A stretch of DNA of 42,759 nt from positions 1 through 42,759 of the forward strand of contig CAUWLL010000022.1 of assembly GCA_963559605.1 (NCBI GenBank). The letters run 5' to 3'. Under the pieces are notes generated by a model. That model searched no databases, had not been told where the DNA came from, and worked only from the letters and a program-made list of their open reading frames with translations. The translations under genes were made by a program, and so were the position numbers. Each line of letters opens with the position of its first letter. The stretch's first letter is position 1. This DNA is from Dorea_D sp963559605 (GTDB lineage: Bacteria > Bacillota > Clostridia > Lachnospirales > Lachnospiraceae). Shown piece by piece: positions 29,825-39,044 of this stretch.

Positions 29825-31492
29825 TTATACGTCCATTATGATCGGCAAAATCATCGGACGTCTCTTCGTACGTTTCCAGATAAATTCATTCATAGTATCA
29901 CGGATGACCAGTTTAATCTTGCTCCAATCAGCATTCCGCTGATGTGTCAGGCAGTCCTCCACTGCATCGATAAGCACCTGTCTCGCCTCTTCCATCAGCC
30001 CCTCAGATTCTCTCACATACACGAATCCACGAGACACAATGTCCGGTCCGGCCAGAAGCGCATTGCTTCCCTTTTCCAAAGTCAGAACCACAATCATAAT
30101 TCCGTCCTCTGCCAGATGCTGTCTGTCCCGCAGCACGATATTTCCTACATCTCCTACTCCGAGACCGTCAACCAGAATCTCTCCGGTATGGACCTTCTCC
30201 ACAACCTTTGCGCCCTCGCTATCCAGCTCCAGCACATCTCCCGACTGTAACAGAAAGATATTCTCTTTCGGAATCCCGAGATTTTTTGCAATGCCTGCGT
30301 TCGCCTTTAAGTGCCGGTACTCGCCGTGTACCGGAATGGCATACTTCGGTTTTACCAGGGAATAAATAAGTTTGAGCTCTTCCTGGCATGCATGGCCCGA
30401 TACATGCGCATCGGAGAAAATAACATTGGCACCCTTGGACGATAACTCGTTAATTACTTTTGATACAGATTTTTCGTTACCCGGAATCGGACTGGAACTA
30501 AAAATAACCGTATCCCCCGGCATGATCGTCACCTTTTTATGCACATCCGCCGCCATACGGGATAACGCCGCCATAGACTCACCCTGGCTTCCCGTTGTGA
30601 TCAGAACCGTCTTCTCCGGCGGATAATTTTTCATCTGATCGATCTCGATCAATGTGCGGTCAGGCACATTCAAGTAACCAAGCTCTTTGGCAACCTGGAT
30701 AATATTCACCATACTGCGGCCTTCCACCACAACCTTGCGGTCATACTTACACGCCGAGTTGATGATCTGCTGCACACGGTCTACATTTGACGCAAAAGTA
30801 GCAATAATGATCCTGGTATTCTGATGCTCTGCGAAAATGTGATCGAAGGTAATTCCGACAGTCCTCTCCGACTGGGTAAATCCCGGTCTCTCCGCATTGG
30901 TGCTGTCCGACATGAGCGCCAGCACACCTTTCTTTCCGATTTCCGCAAACCTCTGCAAATCAATGGCGTCACCGAATACCGGTGTATAATCCACCTTAAA
31001 GTCTCCCGTATGCACAACGATTCCCGCCGGTGAATAAATGGCAAGAGCCGCGGCATCCTGAATACTGTGGTTCGTCTTGATAAACTCAATACGGAACTGT
31101 CCCAGATTGATGGACTGCCCGTGTTTCACAACTTTTCGTCTTGTACTGCGAAGCATATTGCGTTCTGAAAGCTTTCTCTCGATAATCCCCATCGTCAGCT
31201 TCGTTGCATAAATCGGCAGATTCATCTCCCGAAGCACATAAGACAGGGCTCCGATATGGTCCTCATGTCCGTGCGTGATCACAAATCCCTTTACTTTCTG
31301 AATATTGTCCTTCAAATATGTGACGTCCGGGATGACAAGGTCAATACCAAGCATGTCATCTTCCGGAAATGCAAGACCACAGTCCACGACAATAATACTG
31401 TCTTCGTATTCAAAGGCAGTAATGTTCATTCCAATTTTCTCCAAACCTCCAAGTGGAATGATACGCAATTTTCCGTTGTTTTCTTTTTTCAA
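29825..31492 (-). CDS. rnjA: Ribonuclease J
   Basis: The 555-residue metallo-beta-lactamase/beta-CASP nuclease has the metal site THGHEDHIGAL (His74, His76, Asp78, His79), LMSDSTNAERPG, the beta-CASP motifs GRSMVN and TTGSQGE, and VHGEYRHL. It combines endonuclease and 5'-exonuclease activity in mRNA decay and rRNA maturation. It starts 24 bp after the Fur-family gene and may be the end of the ireB operon. Confidence 0.96.
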   Translation of the reverse strand: MKKENNGKLRIIPLGGLEKIGMNITAFEYEDSIIVVDCGLAFPEDDMLGIDLVIPDVTYLKDNIQKVKGFVITHGHEDHIGALSYVLREMNLPIYATKLTMGIIERKLSERNMLRSTRRKVVKHGQSINLGQFRIEFIKTNHSIQDAAALAIYSPAGIVVHTGDFKVDYTPVFGDAIDLQRFAEIGKKGVLALMSDSTNAERPGFTQSERTVGITFDHIFAEHQNTRIIIATFASNVDRVQQIINSACKYDRKVVVEGRSMVNIIQVAKELGYLNVPDRTLIEIDQMKNYPPEKTVLITTGSQGESMAALSRMAADVHKKVTIMPGDTVIFSSSPIPGNEKSVSKVINELSSKGANVIFSDAHVSGHACQEELKLIYSLVKPKYAIPVHGEYRHLKANAGIAKNLGIPKENIFLLQSGDVLELDSEGAKVVEKVHTGEILVDGLGVGDVGNIVLRDRQHLAEDGIMIVVLTLEKGSNALLAGPDIVSRGFVYVRESEGLMEEARQVLIDAVEDCLTHQRNADWSKIKLVIRDTMNEFIWKRTKRRPMILPIIMDV

Positions 31493-31516
31493 ATTTACAC
31501 CTCCATGTGTTTTCCG

Positions 31517-31975
31517 TTACAAATTTGTCTTACCTTTGCACTCCTTACACTGTCCGTAGAACTTTAGCTCGTGGTCTAACACATGAAATCCCGTCTCCTC
31601 CTCAATATGACGTTCCAATTCTTCCAACAGATCGCCCTTAAAGGATAATACTTTTCCACATGTTTTACAGATCAGGTGGTGATGGTGATGTTTTCCTTCC
31701 CCGCCATAAAATTCCCCGATTTCATAGCGTACCCGTCCATCATCCAGATTGATCCGATCCACCAACTGCATTTCTAATAACAACTGTACGGTTCGGTAGA
31801 TAGTTGCCAGCCCTATCTCCGGATAATCTTCCCTCACTAACTCATAGATGTCCTCCACAGCCATATGTTTGTCACGGTTGGCTGCAAGCACCTCCAGAAC
31901 AAGCAAGCGCTGGTTGGTTACTTTTAAACCTTTCTCCTTCAGCATTTCTTTGAATTTTTCCTGACTGACAGACAT
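31517..31975 (-). CDS. Fur-family metal-responsive regulator
   Basis: The 152-residue regulator has an N-terminal winged helix (VTNQRLLVLEVLAANRDKHM and IGLATIYRTVQLL) and a C-terminal metal domain. The His-rich KHHHHHLICKTCGKVL and GQCKECKGK give two CxxC structural zinc pairs. Whether it senses iron, zinc or peroxide cannot be told from sequence alone. The ATG at 31975 has AAAGG 9 nt upstream; an ATG 6 bp earlier is too close to it. It follows the DUF1292 gene without a gap. Confidence 0.9.
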   Translation of the reverse strand: MSVSQEKFKEMLKEKGLKVTNQRLLVLEVLAANRDKHMAVEDIYELVREDYPEIGLATIYRTVQLLLEMQLVDRINLDDGRVRYEIGEFYGGEGKHHHHHLICKTCGKVLSFKGDLLEELERHIEEETGFHVLDHELKFYGQCKECKGKTNL

Positions 31976-31981
31976 AAGCAT

Positions 31982-32239
31982 TTACCTTTCAATCTCAATA
32001 TCTTCCAGTAGTTCTTCAAATACCTTAAGAATTGCGGACAATTCTGTTTCATCCTCCACAACCTCATAGATACTCTCCGATTCATCTTCTGCTGATGTAT
32101 CTTTTAAAATTAAACATTCCGCATCGTCCTCTTCCGAGTCCGTCACGAGAATGTAAGACACTCCATTTAATTTTGTCTGTTCCAACACAAAAAAATCTGT
32201 CTCCTGCATTTCATCAGACATGAATTTAATTTTTTCCAT
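31982..32239 (-). CDS. DUF1292 family protein
   Basis: This acidic 85-residue protein of the YrzB-like DUF1292 family has the typical VLEQTKLNGVSYILVTDSEE and a C-terminal VVEDETELSAILKVFEELLE. The function is unknown. It is the third gene of the conserved ireB-ruvX-DUF1292 operon, 11 bp after ruvX. Confidence 0.9.
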   Translation of the reverse strand: MEKIKFMSDEMQETDFFVLEQTKLNGVSYILVTDSEEDDAECLILKDTSAEDESESIYEVVEDETELSAILKVFEELLEDIEIER

Positions 32240-32250
32240 ATATAACTACC

Positions 32251-32673
32251 TCACGAACTTCTCGAATCCAAATATCCCTGTAAAATAAATACAGCGGCAA
32301 TCTTATCAATATATTTCTTGCGGTCCTCACGTCTTACTTTACTCTCAATCAAAGTCCGTTCTGCTTCCACTGTTGTGAGACGTTCGTCCCACATGACCAC
32401 TTCAAGACCGGTACGACGCGTAAGCATCTCGCCGAATGCGATGGCTGCCTCTGCCCTCGTTCCGATGTCGTTATTCATATGCTTTGGAAGTCCAAGCACA
32501 ATCTTTTCCACGTCATATTCTTCAATCAACGCCTCGATCCTGGCACAGGTTTTTCGAAGCTTGTTCTCCTCTTTCCGGGTGATCGTCTCAATTCCCTGCG
32601 CCGTAATAAGAAGCTCATCACTGATCGCTACGCCCACAGTCTTTGTGCCGTAGTCCAGTCCCATAATTCTCAT
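32251..32673 (-). CDS. ruvX: Pre-16S rRNA nuclease / Holliday-junction resolvase-like RuvX (YqgF)
   Basis: The 140-residue RNase H-like protein begins MGLDYGTKTVGVAISDEL with the catalytic Asp, then has VLGLPKHMNN and MWDERLTTVEAE. YqgF proteins mature the 16S rRNA 5' end. It starts 3 bp after ireB, in one operon. Confidence 0.95.
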   Translation of the reverse strand: MRIMGLDYGTKTVGVAISDELLITAQGIETITRKEENKLRKTCARIEALIEEYDVEKIVLGLPKHMNNDIGTRAEAAIAFGEMLTRRTGLEVVMWDERLTTVEAERTLIESKVRREDRKKYIDKIAAVFILQGYLDSRSS

Positions 32674-32676
32674 AAA

Positions 32677-32940
32677 TTATACCCAATTGTTGTGCTTAAT
32701 ATACGTCTTAAGCATCTCTTCCACCAGCTCGTCCCGTTCCATCTTCATAATCAGGCTTCTCGCTCCGTTATAGCTTGTCACATATGTGGGATCCCCTGAC
32801 ATAATATATCCTACAATCTGATTTACAGGATTATATCCCTTTTCACTCAGAGCTCTGTACACAATCTCAAGAATATCTTTCGCTTGAATTTGTGGACCGC
32901 TTTCTACCTGAAAAAACTGTGTATTGCTTAAATCTTTCAT
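32677..32940 (-). CDS. ireB: IreB family regulatory protein (UPF0297)
   Basis: The 87-residue product starts MKDLSNTQFFQVE, and the conserved IVYRALSEKGYNPVNQIVGY, SGDPTYVTSYNGAR and IKHNNW are present. In Enterococcus, IreB is a phosphorylation target of the IreK kinase and affects cephalosporin resistance. GGAGGG lies 10 nt before the ATG at 32940; a longer frame lacks family similarity. It is the first gene of the operon. Confidence 0.93.
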   Translation of the reverse strand: MKDLSNTQFFQVESGPQIQAKDILEIVYRALSEKGYNPVNQIVGYIMSGDPTYVTSYNGARSLIMKMERDELVEEMLKTYIKHNNWV

Positions 32941-32999
32941 ATACTCACGTCCCTCCAAAAATACTTTACAATTCATTGTAACTTATCACCGCTGAAAAT

Positions 33000-34334
33000 T
33001 CAATGCAATATTTGTAAATGACTCGTAGTTTCTACATTCACGATCTGATTTGACAGATCTTCCGTTGTCTTATATCCAATCTTTACATACTCTTTCGTAT
33101 GACCCACCTGGTAGATTTCTCCGTCTATAGTAACCGCTTCTTCCATCAGCACCTCTTGGGTAGTGCCAATGAGCGCATCCTCATATTCTTTCCTCTTTCT
33201 CTCGTTTAATTCTAGCAGAATCTGACTGCGCTTCGCCTTCACCTGCTCCGGCACTTGATGTTCCATCTCAGCCGCCTTAGTGCCTGCCCGTCTGGAGTAT
33301 TTGAAAATATGTGTCTCATAAAAACTTACTTTCTCAACAAATGCTCTGGAAGCCTCAAATTCTTCCTCCGTTTCCCCGGGAAATCCAACGATCACATCCG
33401 TAGTGAGCGCCGGATGCCGGAAATACTTCCGAAGGAGCGTACATTTTTCATAGTATTCCTCTGCGGTATATCTGCGATTCATCCGTTTCAATGTCTCATT
33501 ACACCCACTTTGCAGAGAAAGGTGAAAATGTGGGCACATCTTCGGAAGTGTCGCAATGGCTCCGACAAATTCCTCTGTAATAATACGCGGCTCCAGAGAG
33601 CCGAGACGGATCCTCTCGATTCCTTCCACCTCGTGAACCGCCTGTATCAGAGATAACAGATCCTCTCCGGTATCTATCCCGTAGGAACTCAGGTGGATAC
33701 CGGTAAGAACCACCTCTTTATATCCATTTTCCGCCAATGTCTCTACTTCCTGTATGACACTCTCCATAGAACGGCTTCTTACACGCCCTCTTGCATAAGG
33801 AATAATGCAATAAGAACAAAACTGATTACATCCGTCCTGCACTTTGATATAGACCCGGGTATGCTCTGCGGTCTGGCTGAGCTGCAGTTCCTCATACTCT
33901 TTTGTATGACCAATATCTACGAGCTCTTTTTTTACTGCCGTCGTCTCGCCCCTTGTTTCTTTTTTTGTCTCTCCTGCCTCTGCGCCTTGTCTCCGGCTTT
34001 CTTCATATTCTTTTAAAATATTGGCGATCTCTTTCTTCCGGTTATTGCCGATCACAATATCGATACACGCATCCACTTCCTCTTTTTCCGTCTGGACATA
34101 GCATCCCGTCGCCACAACAATAGCGTTTGGATTCATTTTCCGCGCTTTATGGAGCATCTGTCTGGACTTTCGATCCGCAATATTCGTCACGGTACAGGTA
34201 TTGATGACATAAACGTCTGCCCCCTCTTTAAAAGGCACAATCTCATATCCGTTCTTCTCCAGGATCTCCTGCATGGCTTCTGTCTCATATGCATTTACTT
34301 TACATCCCAGATTATGAAGGGCCGCTTTCTTCAT
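33000..34334 (-). CDS. mtaB: tRNA (t6A37) methylthiotransferase MtaB
   Basis: The 444-residue radical-SAM methylthiotransferase has N-terminal cluster cysteines in LGCKVNAYET, NTCTVTNIADRKSRQ and ATGCYVQ. The SAM cluster is CNQFCSYCIIPYARG. A C-terminal TRAM-like domain follows. It forms ms2t6A at tRNA position 37. An Arg/Glu-rich spacer between the first two domains (about 118-150) is longer than usual. GGAAGG stands before the ATG. Confidence 0.94.
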   Translation of the reverse strand: MKKAALHNLGCKVNAYETEAMQEILEKNGYEIVPFKEGADVYVINTCTVTNIADRKSRQMLHKARKMNPNAIVVATGCYVQTEKEEVDACIDIVIGNNRKKEIANILKEYEESRRQGAEAGETKKETRGETTAVKKELVDIGHTKEYEELQLSQTAEHTRVYIKVQDGCNQFCSYCIIPYARGRVRSRSMESVIQEVETLAENGYKEVVLTGIHLSSYGIDTGEDLLSLIQAVHEVEGIERIRLGSLEPRIITEEFVGAIATLPKMCPHFHLSLQSGCNETLKRMNRRYTAEEYYEKCTLLRKYFRHPALTTDVIVGFPGETEEEFEASRAFVEKVSFYETHIFKYSRRAGTKAAEMEHQVPEQVKAKRSQILLELNERKRKEYEDALIGTTQEVLMEEAVTIDGEIYQVGHTKEYVKIGYKTTEDLSNQIVNVETTSHLQILH

Positions 34335-34371
34335 GTTATTCTTCCTTTCCGTTACATTTCTGAATTATTCC

Positions 34372-34400
34372 TTGACTTTTGCAGGCCTTATCACTAAGAT
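34372..34400 (+). promoter_or_regulatory. Promoter of the HPr-like gene
   Basis: TTGACT (34372-34377) and TAAGAT (34395-34400) are 17 bp apart, ahead of an AGGAGG ribosome site and the ATG. Confidence 0.7.
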
Positions 34401-34436
34401 AGAGATAGACACAACAAAACTAGGAGGTATATTCAG

Positions 34437-34670
34437 ATGAAAACAGTAAAAATTTCTTTAAGTTCTATTGACAAAGTAAAATCTTTCGTAAATGAAATCA
34501 CAAAATATGACTATGATTTTGATTTAGTATCCGGCAGATATGTTATCGACGCAAAATCTATTATGGGTATCTTCAGCCTTGATCTTTCCAAACCGATCGA
34601 ACTCAATATCCATGCCGACTGTACAGAAGTTGAGTCCATACTGGAGGACTTAAAACCATATTTAGTATAA
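34437..34670 (+). CDS. HPr-like protein lacking the phosphocarrier histidine
   Basis: The protein is 77 residues long. The Ser46-region signature of HPr is kept (DAKSIMGIFSLDLSKPIELN) and the end fits the fold. The segment that should carry the His15 motif (ARPA) reads ISLSSIDKVKSFVNEI, with no histidine. It therefore cannot act as a normal PTS phosphocarrier, but may bind regulatory partners the way Crh does. It is the only plus-strand backbone gene in the second half, is monocistronic, and has its own promoter and terminator. Confidence 0.8.
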   Translation: MKTVKISLSSIDKVKSFVNEITKYDYDFDLVSGRYVIDAKSIMGIFSLDLSKPIELNIHADCTEVESILEDLKPYLV

Positions 34671-34695
34671 GAACCGTCCTCTCATGAACGACAGA

Positions 34696-34724
34696 AAAGA
34701 ATCTCACCTATGAGATTCTTTTTT
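34696..34724 (+). terminator. Terminator of the HPr-like gene
   Basis: A 10-bp stem AAAGAATCTC/GAGATTCTTT with a 6-nt loop is followed by TTT, 25 bp after the stop codon. Confidence 0.9.
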
Positions 34725-34763
34725 ATGTAGTAGGGAAATTACTCAGTAATATTCCCACTACAT
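34725..34763. repeat. Long near-perfect palindrome between the HPr-like gene and thiI
   Basis: Arms of 19 nt (ATGTAGT-GGGAA-TTACT type) meet around a single base, and flanking T and A runs extend the symmetry. The T-run lies before the hairpin on both strands, so it is not a standard terminator for thiI. Confidence 0.65.
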
Positions 34764-34799
34764 AAAAAGCGCTCCGTGCAGAAGGCACATTCTTTATTT

Positions 34800-35984
34800 T
34801 TACGCCGTCACTTCAATAATCTCAGCCGTCTCAATGGCAGTTTTCACCATCTCGTCAATCTTCTCTGCAAGCTTTTCTTCCGAACGGCGGATGACATCCA
34901 CATTCGGTCTTGTCACCGGATGTTTTGCCACAAAAATCGTACAACAATCCTCAAACGGCTGAATAGACGTCTCAAAAGTATCGATTTTCTCCGCGATCTC
35001 CACAATCTCACGCTTGTCAAAACCGATAACCGGACGATAAACCGGAAGCGTACACACATCATTGGTCGCCGCCAGAGACTGCATAGTCTGGCTTGCCACC
35101 TGTCCGATACTCTCTCCCGTGATCATGCCGAGACATCCGTCCTTTTTGGCAAAATGTTCTGCAATGCGCATCATATATCGGCGCATAATGATCGTCAGCT
35201 CGTCGTGCGGACACTGGTCGTAAATATAAAGCTGAATATCGGTAAAATTCACCACATGCAGTTTAATCGGTCCGGAGTATCTGGATACAATCTTTGCAAG
35301 GTCTACCACTTTCTGCTTTGCCCGTTCGCTGGTGTACGGCGGCGCGTGAAAATACGTTGCCTCAAGTCCTACGCCTCGCTTGGAGATCATATATCCCGCC
35401 ACCGGACTGTCAATCCCGCCGGATAACAGGAGCATGGCGCTTCCGTTCGTTCCCACAGGCATACCGCCTGCCCCCGGAATCACCTGCGAGTATACATAGA
35501 TTTCGTTACGGATCTCTACGTTCAGAAACACGTCCGGTTTGTGTACATCCACACGGATCTGAGAGAACGCTTCTAAAACCGCCTCCCCCAGATCGCAATT
35601 AATCTCCATAGAAGTCTTTGGATAAGACTTTCTCGCCCTTCTCGCCTCCACTTTGAATGTGATGTTTTTGTCCTCATACATTTCATCCATATAAGCGACT
35701 ACGTCTTTTTTCAATTCCTCAAACCCACGATCCTCCATACGGACAACCGGGCAGATTCCTACGATACCGAACACTCTTTGCAAATGCTCTACTGTATCGT
35801 CATAATCATAATCTCCCTCACAGTCCACATAAATTCGAGCCTGAGATTTATGAACTTCAAAAGTTCCGTCTACATCCTTCAATGCAAACCGGATCTGTCT
35901 CACAAGAGCATCCTCAAACATATAACGGTTCTTTCCCTTAAGTCCTATCTCTCCGTATTTTAACAAAAATGTGTGAAATCTCAT
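34800..35984 (-). CDS. thiI: tRNA 4-thiouridine synthase ThiI
   Basis: The 394-residue enzyme has a THUMP domain in the N-terminal part and the PP-loop motif LLSGGIDSPVAGYM, with GESIGQVASQT and FEDCCTIFVAKHP in the catalytic half. There is no C-terminal rhodanese domain, as in Bacillus. It makes s4U8 in tRNA. The gene follows a cysteine desulfurase by 32 bp, which can supply the sulfur. Confidence 0.95.
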   Translation of the reverse strand: MRFHTFLLKYGEIGLKGKNRYMFEDALVRQIRFALKDVDGTFEVHKSQARIYVDCEGDYDYDDTVEHLQRVFGIVGICPVVRMEDRGFEELKKDVVAYMDEMYEDKNITFKVEARRARKSYPKTSMEINCDLGEAVLEAFSQIRVDVHKPDVFLNVEIRNEIYVYSQVIPGAGGMPVGTNGSAMLLLSGGIDSPVAGYMISKRGVGLEATYFHAPPYTSERAKQKVVDLAKIVSRYSGPIKLHVVNFTDIQLYIYDQCPHDELTIIMRRYMMRIAEHFAKKDGCLGMITGESIGQVASQTMQSLAATNDVCTLPVYRPVIGFDKREIVEIAEKIDTFETSIQPFEDCCTIFVAKHPVTRPNVDVIRRSEEKLAEKIDEMVKTAIETAEIIEVTA

Positions 35985-36016
35985 CTTTTGCTTTCTCCTC
36001 TTTTATTGAAATCCAA

Positions 36017-37183
36017 CTAATGTCTGGTATATTTTCGAAGCACCGGTACTATATTATAAAGGGTATCCAGTGTATCGTCAATGTCTTCCGCCGTTGTGAA
36101 CTCTGACATACTAAAGCGAAGTGTGGCGTCCAAAAATTCCTGTTTCGCTCCGATTCCTTTTAAAACACCGCTCACTTGCGGATGATTGGAAGCACACGCT
36201 GAACCGGAAGATACATAGATTCCTTTTTCTTCCAGTGCATGCAGGAGCACTTCGCTTCGGATACCTGCAAATCCCACACTGACAATGTGAGGCGCCGACG
36301 TTTCGTCATACAGCCCATGTATGGTTGTATGTTCTATCTTCGCCACACCTTCTATAAAACGCTGTTTCAGCTTGCGCATGGTTTCCACTTTTTCATCTAG
36401 ATTCTCATAAATCATTTTCGCCGCAAGAGAAATTCCCGCAATCCCCGGTACGTTTTCCGTTCCCGAACGGACATTCTTCTGCTGTTCTCCCCCGAACACA
36501 ATCGGCTTGATCTTTACATTACTGTCGATATAAAGCACTCCTGTTCCTTTCGGACCGTGAATTTTATGGCCGCTGACGGAACACATGTCTACCTTTAATT
36601 TCTTCGGATAAATCCGGTATTTTCCGAATCCCTGCACTGCATCCACATGAAACAGGATCTTTTTATTATAGGCTTTCACAATACTGGCAGCCTCCGCAAC
36701 CGGCTGCACAGAACCCACCTCATTGTTCACATACATGAGCGACACGAGGATGGTCTCGTCACAGAGCGCCTCCTTTAATGCCTCTAGTTTGATTCTGCCA
36801 TATTTGTCCACCGGAAGAAACGTCACACGGAATCCTTCCTCTTCCAGATGACGCATGGTATTCAGAATAGCCGGGTGCTCGATCCCGGACGTAATAAGAT
36901 GATTCCCCGCCCGGCGATTGGCATATGCCGCTCCCATAAGCGCAAGATTATCACTCTCTGTACCTCCGGAAGTAAAGAAGATCTCCTTCTCCTGCACTTT
37001 CAAAAGTCTGGCAAAGTTCTCTTTTGCTTCTTTTATATATTTTTCTGCCTCCACACCCTTCGCATGCATGGAAGACGGATTGCCGTAATCTTCACACATT
37101 ACTTTATACACAAGTTTTCCCACATCTTCGTATGCTTTCGTTGTGGCAGAATTGTCCAGATATATTTCTCTCATGCTTGTCAC
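36017..37183 (-). CDS. Cysteine desulfurase (NifS/IscS type)
   Basis: The 388-residue PLP enzyme has the PLP lysine in SGHKIHGPKGTG, the active cysteine in SSGSACASNHP, and an N-terminal IYLDNSATTKAY. It releases sulfur from cysteine. Its place directly before thiI indicates a role as the sulfur donor for 4-thiouridine (NifZ-like in Bacillus) rather than general Fe-S assembly. The GTG- or ATG-proximal start at 37183 is supported by GGAAG upstream. Confidence 0.93.
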   Translation of the reverse strand: MTSMREIYLDNSATTKAYEDVGKLVYKVMCEDYGNPSSMHAKGVEAEKYIKEAKENFARLLKVQEKEIFFTSGGTESDNLALMGAAYANRRAGNHLITSGIEHPAILNTMRHLEEEGFRVTFLPVDKYGRIKLEALKEALCDETILVSLMYVNNEVGSVQPVAEAASIVKAYNKKILFHVDAVQGFGKYRIYPKKLKVDMCSVSGHKIHGPKGTGVLYIDSNVKIKPIVFGGEQQKNVRSGTENVPGIAGISLAAKMIYENLDEKVETMRKLKQRFIEGVAKIEHTTIHGLYDETSAPHIVSVGFAGIRSEVLLHALEEKGIYVSSGSACASNHPQVSGVLKGIGAKQEFLDATLRFSMSEFTTAEDIDDTLDTLYNIVPVLRKYTRH

Positions 37184-37232
37184 TTCCTAAACTTCTTACT
37201 CATTATTATCATATGATTTTTCTGTCTGAATG

Positions 37233-37970
37233 TCATGTTTCTAAATGAAACATCAAAACAGAAAGGGTTGTAAGTCCTGCCGTCTCTGTTCTGAGGATCC
37301 TTTTCCCCAGAGTGATCGCTTTCGCTCCCGCCGCCACAGCTTCCTCTACTTCCTCTTTCTCGAATCCGCCCTCCGGTCCGATGTAGATTCCTACAGACTG
37401 TCCGGGAGATATATTTTCTATGATCGCTTTCGTCTTTGCCATCCCTTCCGCCAGTTCGTATGGAATCAGTACCACATCCAGATCGCCGGAATACCGAAGC
37501 GCTTCCGAATAGGACATCACCTGCTTTATTTCCGGGATATATCCTCGCCCTGCCTGTTTTGCAGCGCTTCTTGCAATCTCCTGCCAGCGCTCCACTTTCT
37601 TCTTTGCCCGCTTTTCGTCCAGCTTTACCACTGCCCGCTTTGTTGCCACGGGAATCACTTCGTACACACCAAGCTCCACCGCTTTCTGTACGATCAGCTC
37701 CATCTTATCCTGCTTGGGAAGTCCCTGAAACAAGTAAATCCGGCATGGCAGCTCTACATCCGATGTCTCCCGTTCCCGGATGGTAAGCACAGCCATATCC
37801 CCCTCATACCCTGCAACTTCACACAGATAGGTAAGATTATTCCCGTCACTGATCCTGACTGTCTCGCCTACACGCATACGAAGAACGTTTTTCATATGAT
37901 TGACATCCGAACCCTCAACAAAGATCCGGTCTTCTTTCACCTGCTCCGGCGTTACAAAAAAATGCTGCAT
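37233..37970 (-). CDS. rsmE: 16S rRNA (uracil-1498-N3)-methyltransferase RsmE
   Basis: The 245-residue SPOUT methyltransferase has an N-terminal PUA-like part (MQHFFVTPEQ, VNHMKNVLRMRVGE) and SPOUT motifs in LVQKAVELGVYEVIPV, YIGPEGGFEKEEVE and LGKRILRTETAGL. The ATG at 37970 has GAGGGG upstream and lies 1 bp after the prmA stop; a GTG 12 bp upstream would overlap prmA. It is coupled to prmA. Confidence 0.94.
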   Translation of the reverse strand: MQHFFVTPEQVKEDRIFVEGSDVNHMKNVLRMRVGETVRISDGNNLTYLCEVAGYEGDMAVLTIRERETSDVELPCRIYLFQGLPKQDKMELIVQKAVELGVYEVIPVATKRAVVKLDEKRAKKKVERWQEIARSAAKQAGRGYIPEIKQVMSYSEALRYSGDLDVVLIPYELAEGMAKTKAIIENISPGQSVGIYIGPEGGFEKEEVEEAVAAGAKAITLGKRILRTETAGLTTLSVLMFHLET

Positions 37971-37971
37971 C

Positions 37972-38931
37972 TTACCCCTCACTCTTTCTTGCCACTACAG
38001 ATACCCACTCGCCTTGGTGATTCACCTCCAGCACTTCAAGTCCTGCCGCCTTCACCGCTTCTACTACCACCGTCTCTTTCTCCTCAATGATCCCACTGGT
38101 AATATAAACAGCTCCCGGCTTCATCTGATGAACGATCACCGGAGTCAACGGAACCAGAACGTCTGCCAGAATATTTGCCGCCACAATATCGTATTTCTCA
38201 TAGCCTACTTTATCCTGCACTTCTTTGTCGTCAATCAGATTTCCGATCATCACTTCATACTGATCTTTTCGGATACCGTTCACTTCCATATTCTCATGGG
38301 TGGCGTCAATGGCACACGGATCCAGATCCGTACCTACTGAATATTTTGCTCCGAATTTTAATGCAAGCATTCCCAGAATGCCACTTCCGCAGCCCACGTC
38401 CAGAATCACCGTATCTTCTGTCGTATATTTCCGAAGCGCACGAATACAAAGCTGCGTTGTCTCGTGCATTCCTGTTCCAAAGGCAGTTCCCGGGTCAATG
38501 TGGATCACCATCTTATCACTGTCCTCTGCCTTTACATCTTCCCAGGATGGAATCACAAGAATATCATCGATATAAAACTGATGAAAATATTTCTTCCAGT
38601 TATTCACCCAGTCCACATCCTCTGTCTCAGATTCCTCAATTGTACACTCCCCCACATCCACATAGGCGCTCATCGCTTTCAGCTCTTCTTTTACACGGGA
38701 AAGCATTTCCTCGGTATCCACATCCGTATCCAGATAAAAGGTCAGATAAGCTGTCCCATCATCCTCCGGCATCTCCGGAAGGATGTCCACAAACATCTGC
38801 TCCTTATCCTGCTCAGTAAGAGGAATTCTATCCTCAATCTGTACACCTTCGATTCCAAGATCAGAAAGCATACTGCTCACAATATCTTCTGCCTGTGTCG
38901 TTGTCTTTAATTGAAACCGGTTCCATTTCAT
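37972..38931 (-). CDS. prmA: Ribosomal protein L11 methyltransferase PrmA
   Basis: The 319-residue SAM methyltransferase has DPGTAFGTGMHETT and VILDVGCGSGILGMLALKFG (SAM binding), then DIVAANILADVLVPL with the NxxA motif. The N-terminal substrate domain is acidic. It trimethylates ribosomal protein L11. The order prmA-rsmE is common in Firmicutes. Confidence 0.96.
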   Translation of the reverse strand: MKWNRFQLKTTTQAEDIVSSMLSDLGIEGVQIEDRIPLTEQDKEQMFVDILPEMPEDDGTAYLTFYLDTDVDTEEMLSRVKEELKAMSAYVDVGECTIEESETEDVDWVNNWKKYFHQFYIDDILVIPSWEDVKAEDSDKMVIHIDPGTAFGTGMHETTQLCIRALRKYTTEDTVILDVGCGSGILGMLALKFGAKYSVGTDLDPCAIDATHENMEVNGIRKDQYEVMIGNLIDDKEVQDKVGYEKYDIVAANILADVLVPLTPVIVHQMKPGAVYITSGIIEEKETVVVEAVKAAGLEVLEVNHQGEWVSVVARKSEG

Positions 38932-39044
38932 AATCCGCTTCTCCTTTTAAAATAACATTCTCCCAAATATATTTCCTATTTTAACACCTGCCGCAGACAA
39001 AGTAAATGTAATTGCATACATAATACTATTGCCGTCTCTCCTTT

